Source: JAJEBT01 sp965221485
GTDB lineage: Bacteria > Pseudomonadota > Alphaproteobacteria > MPNO01 > UBA830
Assembly: GCA_965221485.1 (NCBI GenBank)
Contig: OZ244893.1
Span: forward strand, 3,720,001 to 3,784,000
Direction: 5' to 3'
Length of the DNA: 64,000 bases
The stretch's first letter is position 1, and every line of letters starts with the position of its first letter. Position numbers and translations under genes: made by a program. Positions 8,932 through 17,741 of the stretch are shown in pieces. Below the pieces are notes generated by a model, which saw only the letters and a list, made by a program, of their open reading frames with translations, did not search any database and was not told where the DNA came from.

Positions 8932-9450
8932 GATCTGTTTCCTTTCGCAGTGTGCGATCAAGACAGCATAGGACACTTCGCTGGTTGTGGCCCCCGGACT
9001 TGCGAGACCATCTTCGGACGGTCAATTTTGCCCGGTCCGGAGGCTTTCGGATCATCCGGCCAGCTTCGGGTGAGGCAGATCGTGCTCCTGCCCTCTATCC
9101 GGTCGACAGAGTCCGTTCGAAGGGATGTTCCCTGTGCGGGAGCAACATGTCTGCACACCCGGACAATGGAAGGCACGACCGGCAACTGTCTCTTATTTAC
9201 TGCGGCACAGGGTCCGGCTCATGACCTGTCCACATCCATGTCGTTGCAGGACTGCAGGTGATGATGCCGGGGAATATCATCCGCATCGCAGCAGCCGTTG
9301 ATTGTTTCCGGAGTGGTTCGATACAATTTGACCCGCCACGTTCCGGTGAGATCCTGCAGCCTGTTTCATGATCGTGTCGATTTGGGAACCGGTTCTGAAC
9401 CGGTAACCTCGCTGATGTGGTCCGCCGGTGATGATCCTGGGGAGGAGCAC
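8932..9450. other. Gene-free spacer upstream of the MDR oxidoreductase
   Basis: About 520 bases between two divergent genes. No frame looks protein-like. A small hairpin, GATGAT (9260-9265) with ATCATC (9276-9281), is present. Promoters for both neighbours must lie here but I could not pick convincing -35/-10 pairs. Confidence 0.45.
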
Positions 9451-10386
9451 ATGAAGGCCATATATTACTCCCGGTATGGTGGACCGGAAGTTCTCCAGTT
9501 CGGCGAGTTTCCCGAACCGGTTCTGGAGCCTGAGACGGTCATGATCGAGGTTCATGCGGTCAGTGTTGCGCCAAGCGACTGGATGGTCCGGTCCGGTCGC
9601 CTCCAACACATGTTTCCGCAGAGCTTCCCGACCATTCCCGGTCGCGACGGTTCGGGAGTCGTTGTGGAGGCCGGATCACAGGCCGACTTCGCCCGGAAGG
9701 GAGACGAAGTTGCTTTCAAGGTCGGACATGTCGAACTTGGAAGCTATGCCGAACGGGTCGTTCGTCCGCACGAAATGGTGACTTCAAAGCCGCACGGTGT
9801 GAGCCATGTCGAGGTTGCGGCCGGGGGGCATGCCGGAACCTGCGCGTGGATCGGCCTGGTTCGGGATGGCGGTCTGGAGCGTGGCATGAAGGTCCTGATC
9901 CACGGAGGCTCCGGAGCGATCGGCAGTCTGGCTGTGCAGATCGCCAGGTACAGACAAGCCTCGCAGGTGATCACGACCTGTCGTCAGGCCAATGTCGAAT
10001 ATGCGATCAGGCAAGGTGCCGATATCGCCATTCCCTATGACGTTGTGGACTTTCGCGATCACGTGAGTGACTGCGACCTCGTGTTCGATCTTGTGGGTGG
10101 AAACACCCATACCCGATCCCGCGAAGTCCTCAAGCCAGGGGGTGTCATGACATGGCTGATTGCTGAGCCCCTTGAGGCTCTCCCGGACCGCAATGACATT
10201 ACCGTGCGACAGGCGATGATTGATGATGATCCACAGGTTCTGGAAACCGTCATGCATCTCATGGCGCAAGGTCATTTGCGTCCGCCGGTGGCGAGGGTCA
10301 TGCCTCTCTCGCAAGCGGCAGAGGCTCACCGTCTGATGGAAGCCGGTGAGGTCAGCCGCGGCCGAATCGTGCTCCAGGTGCAATGA
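9451..10386 (+). CDS. Zinc-independent MDR oxidoreductase (quinone oxidoreductase-like)
   Basis: This 311-residue protein is a medium-chain dehydrogenase/reductase of the NADPH:quinone reductase type. It starts MKAIYYSRYGGPEVLQFGEFPEP with a GGAGGAG ribosome site ending 3 bases before the ATG, which decides the start. The GroES-like domain covers about 1-120. The Rossmann part contains VLIHGGSGAIGSLAVQIARY (the usual AxGxVG position) and DLVFDLVGG. No zinc-ligand Cys cluster is visible, matching zinc-free members. Substrate is unknown: quinones and enones are the usual ones. It stands alone, with long gaps on both sides. Confidence 0.85.
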   Translation: MKAIYYSRYGGPEVLQFGEFPEPVLEPETVMIEVHAVSVAPSDWMVRSGRLQHMFPQSFPTIPGRDGSGVVVEAGSQADFARKGDEVAFKVGHVELGSYAERVVRPHEMVTSKPHGVSHVEVAAGGHAGTCAWIGLVRDGGLERGMKVLIHGGSGAIGSLAVQIARYRQASQVITTCRQANVEYAIRQGADIAIPYDVVDFRDHVSDCDLVFDLVGGNTHTRSREVLKPGGVMTWLIAEPLEALPDRNDITVRQAMIDDDPQVLETVMHLMAQGHLRPPVARVMPLSQAAEAHRLMEAGEVSRGRIVLQVQ

Positions 10387-11016
10387 GTGAAGAGCCGGAA
10401 GGGGCTTGTCGATGATCCCAGGAGGCACTTGTCATGCCACCAGCATCAGACACCTGTGGCGCGTCGATGATTGTTTCATTCTCCGGTTTCGGTTTGACCC
10501 TTCTGTTTGCCGGTGTTCCTCGAACAGACACGATCGAGATATCGTCAGAATTCAGGATGTTGCGTTTAGCCGAGAAGGTGTCAGGCTGACCGACAGCCAT
10601 CGTTGAAAACGGGAAAGCCTGATCATGACAAGGTTCTGCCTCTCTGTGCCTGACTGGAGCCCCGTTACCCATCACAGCAGACCGGAATGGCATTCCGATG
10701 AGAGAAATCAGCAGTCATCACCATGGGTCTCCGTCCCTTCATCGTCTCTTCGACGGGTTGCACGGGGTTTCTCCGGTCTTGCAAACGCCTTCTGCCACAA
10801 ACCGGCAACAGGGAAATTGCGAGAGTTGTCGATGCCGGGCACCGGATCAGTTGCGCGATGAGCATGCGTCCGGTCGGATAGGGTGCGCGTCTGCGTTATA
10901 CGGCGTCGCGAGCATTGTTGGGGGGCAGTATTCATGATGTGTCCGGATCGACATATCGCCAGTCAACTGAACCCTTGCACCTGCCACGCTCGCTTCAGGA
11001 GAGAGGGGTCGGCCAG
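10387..11016. other. Gene-free spacer before the TAXI TRAP operon
   Basis: About 630 bases with no convincing gene. Open frames here are short, lack ribosome sites and read as low-complexity Arg/Ser/His-rich text typical of GC-rich noncoding DNA. It should contain the promoter of the following transporter operon. Confidence 0.45.
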
Positions 11017-12888
11017 TTGAGAATCGATATCATACATTGGGCCATCAGGCTGATCGCCTTTGCTATCGCCACTGTCGCGATCTATACCGCAGCATTCGGG
11101 GTGATTGATGAAATCTATCAGCGGTCGATCACCGTCGGGGCCTCGGTTATTCTGGTTGCGCTCACGGTACCGCTGGTCCGGGTCTGCGGATCTGCATCCG
11201 CCCTGGTCCGGCTCGTCTGCCTTGTGATCGACGGAGCATTGATCGCATTGATGGCACTCTCGCTCTACTGGTTCGCCTCGGTCTACGACGAGCTGGAGAG
11301 CGGACTTTATGATTTTCTTCCCCTTGATATTCTGATTGGCGCTGGCGGACTGGTCGCGGTTCTCGAGTTGACCCGGCGCGCTTTCGGCTGGCCGCTTGCT
11401 GCGCTGTCAATACTGTGTATCGGCTATGCCCTGTTCGGTGAAGACCTGCCCTGGATCTTTGCGCACGCCGGCTACGACCTCGAGCAGGTCATGCGGACAG
11501 TCTGGTATTCCTTTGACGGCGTTTTCGGCTTCATCGTAATTACCGTCATATCGCTGATCTTCATTTTCATCGTGTTTGGATCGGTCCTGGAGGCGACGGG
11601 AGCAGGCGCTGTGCTCCTGCGTATTGCGGTCAGCCTGACTGGCGGTTTGAAGGGTGGCCCGGCCCATGCAGCGATTGCTGCCAGCGGGTTTTTCGGAACG
11701 ATATCGGGCAGTGTTTCCGCCAATGTTGTGGGAACCGGCGTATTCACGATTCCGATGATCAGGGAACGCGGATTCCAGAATTCCTTTGCGGGCGGGGTCG
11801 AGGCAGCTGCGTCTTCGGGTGGACAGTTCATGCCGCCGGTGATGGGTGCCGTTGCCTTTGTCATGGCCGATGTTACCGGGATTTCCTATGTGGTGATTAT
11901 CGGTGCCGCCCTGATGCCTGCGGTGTTCTACTATGGGAGCCTCTTTGTCGCTGTTTGGGTTGAAGCCGCGCGCCGCGGAATCGAGCCGATCCCGCGATCC
12001 CGGCGCGAAAGGGTCTCGCGCCGGGACTGGTGGCAGTCGCTGATGTTCCTGGTTCCGATCCTGGTCATTATCGGTGTCTTGATTTCCGGGAGATCACCGG
12101 CCATGGCCGGTCTCTGGGCGACGGGGGTTGGTGCATTACTCGGGGTGATGAATCCGGAGGTTCGCAGGAAGCCGCAGGTGTATCTGGCGGCGCTTGTGAG
12201 AGGCGGAGAACAGTGCGGCAGGATCATGGTCGCTGTTGCCGCCATCGGTATCATCGTTGGCATCATGAACCTGACGGGGCTTGGTATCCGGTTTTCCAAC
12301 ATGATACTGGCGTTTGCCGGCAGCGAACTGTTCTTTGCATTGCTCCTGGTTGCGGGAGCCAGCATGATACTCGGGATGGGCCTTCCCACCATCCCTGCCT
12401 ATCTGATTATTGTTCTCATCATGGGCCAGGCGATCGAAAATCTGGGTGTCCCCAAGATCCTGGTCCACCTGTTTGTCCTCTATTACGGCGTCTTGTCTGC
12501 AATTACGCCCCCGGTTGCCATCGCCGCCTATGCGGCTGCACCGATCGCCGGCGCCAACCCGATGAGCACGGCCCTGCAAGCACTGAAGCTGTCTTTCGTA
12601 GGGTTCATCGTTCCCTTTGTTTTCGTCTACAACCCGTCTCTTTCTCTGGTTGTCGGATTCGAGGTCTGGCCATTTCTCTGGGTCGTCACCCGTCTGGTCC
12701 TTGCGATCTGGATGATCACTACGGCGCTCGGTGGAATTGATCGGGCTCCGCTGCCCTACTGGTCGCGCGCAGCACGGCTGATCCTTGGCGTCGGGACGCT
12801 GGTGACCGCGACGGAAATTCAGGTGGCCGCGTTTGTATTGTCGTTCCTGCTCCTCTATACGGATTCAAGGCGAGCGAAGAGGTCCTGA
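11017..12888 (+). CDS. TRAP transporter fused permease (4TM/12TM, TAXI type)
   Basis: The 623-residue inner-membrane protein fuses the small (DctQ-like, about residues 1-150) and large (DctM-like) TRAP permease subunits. Many hydrophobic segments are visible, along with the DctM signatures GGLKGGPAHAAIAASGFFGTISGSVSANVVGTGVFTIP (about 205-245) and GASMILGMGLPTIPAYLI (about 445). Fused permeases of this type work with TAXI-family binding proteins, and one follows 87 bases downstream. I prefer the TTG at 11017, 8 bases after AGGAGAGAGGGG; a longer TTG start at 10915 is possible but has no ribosome site. Driven by a sodium or proton gradient; the substrate is unknown. Confidence 0.9.
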   Translation: MRIDIIHWAIRLIAFAIATVAIYTAAFGVIDEIYQRSITVGASVILVALTVPLVRVCGSASALVRLVCLVIDGALIALMALSLYWFASVYDELESGLYDFLPLDILIGAGGLVAVLELTRRAFGWPLAALSILCIGYALFGEDLPWIFAHAGYDLEQVMRTVWYSFDGVFGFIVITVISLIFIFIVFGSVLEATGAGAVLLRIAVSLTGGLKGGPAHAAIAASGFFGTISGSVSANVVGTGVFTIPMIRERGFQNSFAGGVEAAASSGGQFMPPVMGAVAFVMADVTGISYVVIIGAALMPAVFYYGSLFVAVWVEAARRGIEPIPRSRRERVSRRDWWQSLMFLVPILVIIGVLISGRSPAMAGLWATGVGALLGVMNPEVRRKPQVYLAALVRGGEQCGRIMVAVAAIGIIVGIMNLTGLGIRFSNMILAFAGSELFFALLLVAGASMILGMGLPTIPAYLIIVLIMGQAIENLGVPKILVHLFVLYYGVLSAITPPVAIAAYAAAPIAGANPMSTALQALKLSFVGFIVPFVFVYNPSLSLVVGFEVWPFLWVVTRLVLAIWMITTALGGIDRAPLPYWSRAARLILGVGTLVTATEIQVAAFVLSFLLLYTDSRRAKRS

Positions 12889-12975
12889 ATATCGGGAAGA
12901 ATACGGAGACGGAAACGCTCGTGGGCAACCGCTACATGGACGCGGTTGCACGCACCCAAGGGAGAATGTGCTGCC

Positions 12976-13980
12976 ATGAAATCACTCAAGATACTGTTCG
13001 TTACGGGGCTGGTTTTCGCGACTGCTGCCAGCGTTCAGGCCAAGGACTTCTACCGGATGTCCACGATCAGCCTGCCAACACCCTTCACCATCAATACGAC
13101 ATTTGCGAAACTGGTTCAGAAATACAATCCGAACATCGAGATACAGGTCAACGCCACAGGTGCAGCGCCCCGGCATGCGCTCGATGCGGCGCGCGGCAAG
13201 ACCGACTTTCTGATGGGAGCTCCGGCGCTTCACCACCTGATGTCCAACGGGAAGGCGATGTTCGCCAAGGTCAAGGATGCAAAGGAACTTTCCGGGAATC
13301 TGCGTGCGATATTCAACTACCGGATCGGATTTTATCAATTTGGGGTCTACGCGGATTCAGGGATCACGAAGATGGCTGACCTCAAGGGGAAGCGCGTATT
13401 CCTCGGTCCTCCGGCTGCGGTCCAGAGAATTGTTGCGGCAGGCTTCGTCAAGGCGATCAGCGGCCTGGAGCAGGGCAAGGACTATACTGTGGTCAAGCTC
13501 GGCTTCTCGCCGGCCATGCAGGCATTCCAGGATCGTCAGATCGATGTCTTGACGGCGGCCGGTAATCCGCCGTCTTCCAACTTCGTGCAAGCAGCATTGA
13601 CCAACAAAATCCGCTTTATCGGGGCGACCGACAAAGACTGGGAAACGGCGGAGATGAAAAAACTCATGTCGATCCCGGGTCGAACACGCGGCCAGTTCGC
13701 TGCTGATGTATACGGCGCCAACCAGGTCAACGACAAGCCTGTTCAGACCATCGCGGCCTGGGTTGGACTGGTTACGAGAAAGGGGATCCCTGAGGATGTC
13801 ATTTACATGATGACCAAGACGTTCTGGGAACACATTGACGAGATGCATGCGGTTGTTCCCTGGGCCAGGGATGCCATCAAGCTGGATAACGCTTTCACCG
13901 AGATGAACATGCAACTGCATCCGGGCGCGTTGCGCTACTACCGGGAAGCAGGTGTCAAGGTCCCCGAAGGGCTGATGTAG
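12976..13980 (+). CDS. TAXI family TRAP solute-binding protein
   Basis: The 334-residue protein is a periplasmic TRAP receptor of the TAXI (TRAP-associated extracytoplasmic immunogenic) family. A Sec signal peptide is clear: MKSLKILFVTGLVFATAASVQA, with cleavage expected after VQA. The mature part shows TNTTFAKLVQ-like and INVNATGA-type motifs of the family (here TINTTFAKLV and VNATGAAPRHALDAARG) and a periplasmic-binding fold. The ATG at 12976 follows GGGAGA and begins at the signal peptide. It forms a two-gene operon with the fused permease. TAXI proteins are known to bind, for example, glutamate or 2-oxoglutarate; the ligand here cannot be read. Confidence 0.87.
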   Translation: MKSLKILFVTGLVFATAASVQAKDFYRMSTISLPTPFTINTTFAKLVQKYNPNIEIQVNATGAAPRHALDAARGKTDFLMGAPALHHLMSNGKAMFAKVKDAKELSGNLRAIFNYRIGFYQFGVYADSGITKMADLKGKRVFLGPPAAVQRIVAAGFVKAISGLEQGKDYTVVKLGFSPAMQAFQDRQIDVLTAAGNPPSSNFVQAALTNKIRFIGATDKDWETAEMKKLMSIPGRTRGQFAADVYGANQVNDKPVQTIAAWVGLVTRKGIPEDVIYMMTKTFWEHIDEMHAVVPWARDAIKLDNAFTEMNMQLHPGALRYYREAGVKVPEGLM

Positions 13981-14416
13981 GAACCTGTCAAATCCGGATC
14001 ACCCGGGGCGATGGTGAATTCCGGTTGTGGTTGATCATGGTCAGCCAGCCCGGTGCCATCGTTCCCGGACGCAGGGGTGCCAGACAATACAGCCGTGTGT
14101 CATCGGGCAGAACGGGTTCCATACGATCCCGTCAGGGTTTCCTGGCGGCGAGACGTGGGTGATGGGAAACGGACTTGTGTCTGCTCGGTGATCACCAGGG
14201 CCGTCCTGTTTGATGGAGGCGGGCTTGACTGCATGGTCGTTTGTTCGCTGATGCAGTGCCTGCGGCGCCGGTTTGTCCGGCCCGGTTGTTGCATTGGCTG
14301 GTTCTGGCCCCGGAACCCTTCGGAGTCCTGCACTTCAGGTATGTGATCCGGGTGCCGGTTCCGGCAGCACTGCCCCCCGCTTCCGGCTCGTCGCTCTTTT
14401 GAATTTTCCGCTCTGG
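13981..14416. other. Gene-free spacer
   Basis: About 436 bases between the convergent ends of the TAXI receptor and the SDR genes. No coding frame is convincing and no hairpin with a T-run was found. Confidence 0.45.
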
Positions 14417-15073
14417 CTACCAGGGATGTTCGTGCCCCTCCCATGTCCAGAAGCGGCCATGACGGGCTTCATCCAAACTGGCCATGACTTCGTAGATGCC
14501 GTGGGTGCTCTCCTCCACTGATATACTTGCGTGGGGCCCGCCCATATCTGTGCGAACCCACCCGGGATGGATCACGACGGCGAGGCAGCCGCGCTTGCGC
14601 CACGTGCCCTCAAGCCTGCGGAATTGGTCGTTGAGCGCGGCCTTGGACTCGCCATATTTGCCAAGATTGCGCCGCGAGCCCCGGCGTGCGCCCATCATGC
14701 TGGTCATCAGTGCAATCTTTTTCTGCCCACTCCTCGTAACGGAATCCATCAGCAATTCAGCCATTTTTATGGGTGCTTCCACATTCACCTGATGGACAGC
14801 AGCCCGGCTCATGGCATTGCCATAGACCCCCGCATTGTGGATGAGAACATCAATGCCTTCATTTTTCAGGGCATCACGTAATGCTTCCCGCTGGGGGGAA
14901 ACTGTGACGTCGAGACCATGAATGACGACTTCGCCATCAATCTTTCCGAGGGCACCCGGGTCGGTCGGGGTTCGTGTTGTGGCATGCACCTTCCACCCTT
15001 TATTTGCGTAGAGCTCAACAAGGCCGAGGCCAATTCCCCGGCTCGCTCCGATCACTGCCACAGTTGGCATCAT
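14417..15073 (-). CDS. Short-chain dehydrogenase/reductase
   Basis: The 218-residue protein is a classical SDR with a Rossmann fold. The cofactor motif GASRGIGLG is at about residues 8-16, with a Thr-rich ATTRTPTD stretch after strand 2 that suggests NADP. NNAG is represented by HNAGVYG. The catalytic Ser is in LMTSMMG and Tyr/Lys in YGESK. The ATG at 15073 follows AGGAGA; a second ATG comes directly after. Substrate unknown. It lies between transporter genes on the opposite strand, so it is not part of their operons. Confidence 0.88.
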   Translation of the reverse strand: MMPTVAVIGASRGIGLGLVELYANKGWKVHATTRTPTDPGALGKIDGEVVIHGLDVTVSPQREALRDALKNEGIDVLIHNAGVYGNAMSRAAVHQVNVEAPIKMAELLMDSVTRSGQKKIALMTSMMGARRGSRRNLGKYGESKAALNDQFRRLEGTWRKRGCLAVVIHPGWVRTDMGGPHASISVEESTHGIYEVMASLDEARHGRFWTWEGHEHPW

Positions 15074-15605
15074 CGTTCTCCTGATACTTCGCGGCCCTTT
15101 GAACTTGCCCGTCGTTTGCCGCAATCAACCGGAATGAGACCGGATCACCCTAACGGAAAAGGGGATCGGCGGTTACCCTGGCACCATATCAGATCAAACT
15201 GATCCGTTCGTCGGGGTTGTACTCCGAATTACCCGGCACCGAACCGGTGGAGAAGAAGCGCCTGACACTGAAACAAGGGGCGCATCGTATAAACTGACCC
15301 TATGATCCGCGCGATTGACCGTGGTCCCTTGACGGTACCGGACTCAACGACGGACACCTTGCGTCGTAATGGGGCGCCCTCGAGTCCGGGGGGCATTCCT
15401 TTCGCTCAATCGATGCGGGAAGTATGTGTATGACTGCTGCCCGCGTCATGACCAGGCTCGTGATCTGGTGAGGTGGATATCCGGGGCCGTTTTTCCGGGT
15501 TGGAAGCGCGTTATCAGCTGTCCTCCTCGTATTGGCATCTCAAGAAATCCGCTTACGATAGGGGGCAGGGAACAGAGTCCACATGGCGGACACCGTGACG
15601 CCCAG
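15074..15605. other. Gene-free spacer between SDR and hydantoinase genes
   Basis: About 530 bases upstream of both divergent genes. A short dyad AGATCAAACTGATC lies near 15190-15203 and an isolated TATAAA near 15290, but no convincing -35 partner. The hydantoinase frame is open upstream to 15369, but that text lacks family similarity. Confidence 0.4.
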
Positions 15606-17741
15606 ATGACACAAGACTTCGAAGCACTGTCAGGACAAGGCCCCCGGAAGAGCGGTTGCCGCATTGGGATTGATATTGGTGGAACCTTCACCGATGTGAT
15701 CCTGATCAGCGAGGATGGAGATATTCGTTCCCGCAAGGCGCTCTCGACGCCTGACGACTATGGACGCGGTGTCATCGAAGCGCTGACGTCACTGCTCCAC
15801 GAATGCGCGGTCCCGGCCAGTGCGGTCGGTCGCGCGGTTCATGCGACCACCGTGGCGACCAACACAATTCTCGAAGGCAAGGGGTCGAAAACAGCTCTCG
15901 TCACCACCCGGGGATTTCGCGATGTGCTCGAAATGCGAAGGTTGCGCATCCCGGAAATGTACACGCTCAATTTCCGGCGGCCCGAACCGATGGTTCCGAG
16001 ACATCGGCGACTGGAAGTCACCGAACGAATGGGTCCGCAGGGAGAAATCCGGATCGCACTGGATGAAGACAGTGCTGTGGCAGCGCTGGAGAAGTTGCGG
16101 GGCACCGACATTGAAGCGCTGGCGATCTGTCTTCTCCATTCCTATGCCAATCCCGAGCATGAGAGGCGCATTGCCGATCTGGCACGCCGCATGTTCGGTG
16201 GGCATCTCTACATCACCTGTTCCAGCGAGATCCTGCCCGAAATCCGGGAGTATGAACGGACCAGTACGACCGTCATCAACGCCTGTCTCGGTCCTGTGCT
16301 GGAGCACTACTTTGCCTCCCTTGTTTCGCATCTCGGCAACATCGGCGTGACGGCACCGCTGCAGGTCATGAAATCCGACGGGGCGATCATGACCGTGGCA
16401 TCGGCCATCCGGATGCCTGCCTATCTTGTCGAATCGGGTCCGGCAGCCGGTGTCATGGGAGCAGCACGATGCAGTGGCACCGATGCCCTGGCCGACGTTA
16501 TCACGCTGGACATGGGGGGGACGACGGCCAAGGCGTCCATGGTGGAAGGCGGGAAGGTGATGACGACCAGCGACTACGAAGTGGGCGCTGGCATCAACCT
16601 CTCAAGCCGGCTGGTTTCGGGTGGTGGTTACGCTCTCAAGCTTCCTGTCGTTGATCTTTCCGAAATCGGTGCCGGTGGCGGCAGTCTGATAACGATCGAC
16701 AATAGCGGCCTCATGCATGTCGGGCCTGAGAGTGCCGGTGCCCGGCCCGGCCCCGTCTCCTACGGGCTTGGCGGGACAAACCCCACACTGACCGATGCCA
16801 TGATCGCCCTGGGATACATCAATGGCAGCTATCTGGTAGGCGGCGAACTGCCGCTTGATAAAAATGCAGCCCTGGATGCGTTGCGAGAGCGGGTTGCCGT
16901 TCCTCTCGGGAGCGGTTCTCTGGAAGCCGCCTACGGTGTCTATCAGATTGCTGCGAGCACGATGGTCAGAGCGGTCAAGGCCGTGTCCACCTATCGCGGC
17001 CGGGACCCCCGTGACTTTGCCTTGTTCGCGTTTGGCGGGAATGGTCCGGTGGTCGCGGCAGAAATTGCCGGTGAACTCGATATGACGCGGATCGTGATCC
17101 CTCGTCATCCGGGCGTGTTCAGTGCCTTCGGTCTGTTGATGTCCGACATCGAGCACGAATTCCCGAAAGCCGTGTTGCGGCAGCTTCGAAATCTCGACCT
17201 TTCTGAAATCGAGACGATTTACACTGAGCTGGAGACAGAGGCGCGCGGCCTGATGGGCGAAGAAGGGTACGCTGTCGATACCGTGGAGCTGGTTCGCAAT
17301 ATCGATCTTCGATACACGGAGCAGGCACATGAGTTGACCCTTCCCTTTGTTGGCGACGTGCAACGGCTGGCACAATCGTTCTCCGACGAGCACGCCCGTA
17401 CCTACGGCCATGAGGCCAGCGCCGAATCCGTGGAAAGTGTGGCTGTTCGCGTGAAAGCCCGGATCCCGGTTGATTCCGTTGAACTGCGTCCGTTGTCCAC
17501 ATCTGCGCCGCCGCCACCGGCCCGTGGTGGCGACACCGCACGGCGAGCGTATTTCGGACCCGGCCTTGGCCTTCTTGATACTCCGGTCATTGATCGGCAG
17601 GGGCTTGTCGGCCGCACAGTTTCTGGCCCCCTGATCATTGAGGAATATGATTCGACCTGCGTTGTCCCGCCGCAATGGCTTGCCAGTCTCGACAGGCAGG
17701 GAAACATCGAACTTCGCCTGGTGCGTGGAGGGATGACATGA
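15606..17741 (+). CDS. hyuA: Hydantoinase/oxoprolinase family protein, subunit A
   Basis: The 711-residue protein belongs to the HyuA (N-methylhydantoinase A / 5-oxoprolinase N-half / acetophenone carboxylase) family of ATP-dependent cyclic-amide hydrolases or carboxylases. It begins with the ASKHA nucleotide-binding strand IGIDIGGTFTDVILI at about residues 19-33. Further family text includes VAHATTVATNTILEGKG-like RAVHATTVATNTILEGK, YERTSTTVINA, VESGPAAGVMGA and DMGGTTAKA. I chose the ATG at 15606, about 17 residues before the conserved core. Its stop overlaps the hyuB start (ATGA). The true substrate (hydantoin, oxoproline, ketone) cannot be read from sequence. Followed by a TRAP transporter. 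Confidence 0.88.
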   Translation: MTQDFEALSGQGPRKSGCRIGIDIGGTFTDVILISEDGDIRSRKALSTPDDYGRGVIEALTSLLHECAVPASAVGRAVHATTVATNTILEGKGSKTALVTTRGFRDVLEMRRLRIPEMYTLNFRRPEPMVPRHRRLEVTERMGPQGEIRIALDEDSAVAALEKLRGTDIEALAICLLHSYANPEHERRIADLARRMFGGHLYITCSSEILPEIREYERTSTTVINACLGPVLEHYFASLVSHLGNIGVTAPLQVMKSDGAIMTVASAIRMPAYLVESGPAAGVMGAARCSGTDALADVITLDMGGTTAKASMVEGGKVMTTSDYEVGAGINLSSRLVSGGGYALKLPVVDLSEIGAGGGSLITIDNSGLMHVGPESAGARPGPVSYGLGGTNPTLTDAMIALGYINGSYLVGGELPLDKNAALDALRERVAVPLGSGSLEAAYGVYQIAASTMVRAVKAVSTYRGRDPRDFALFAFGGNGPVVAAEIAGELDMTRIVIPRHPGVFSAFGLLMSDIEHEFPKAVLRQLRNLDLSEIETIYTELETEARGLMGEEGYAVDTVELVRNIDLRYTEQAHELTLPFVGDVQRLAQSFSDEHARTYGHEASAESVESVAVRVKARIPVDSVELRPLSTSAPPPPARGGDTARRAYFGPGLGLLDTPVIDRQGLVGRTVSGPLIIEEYDSTCVVPPQWLASLDRQGNIELRLVRGGMT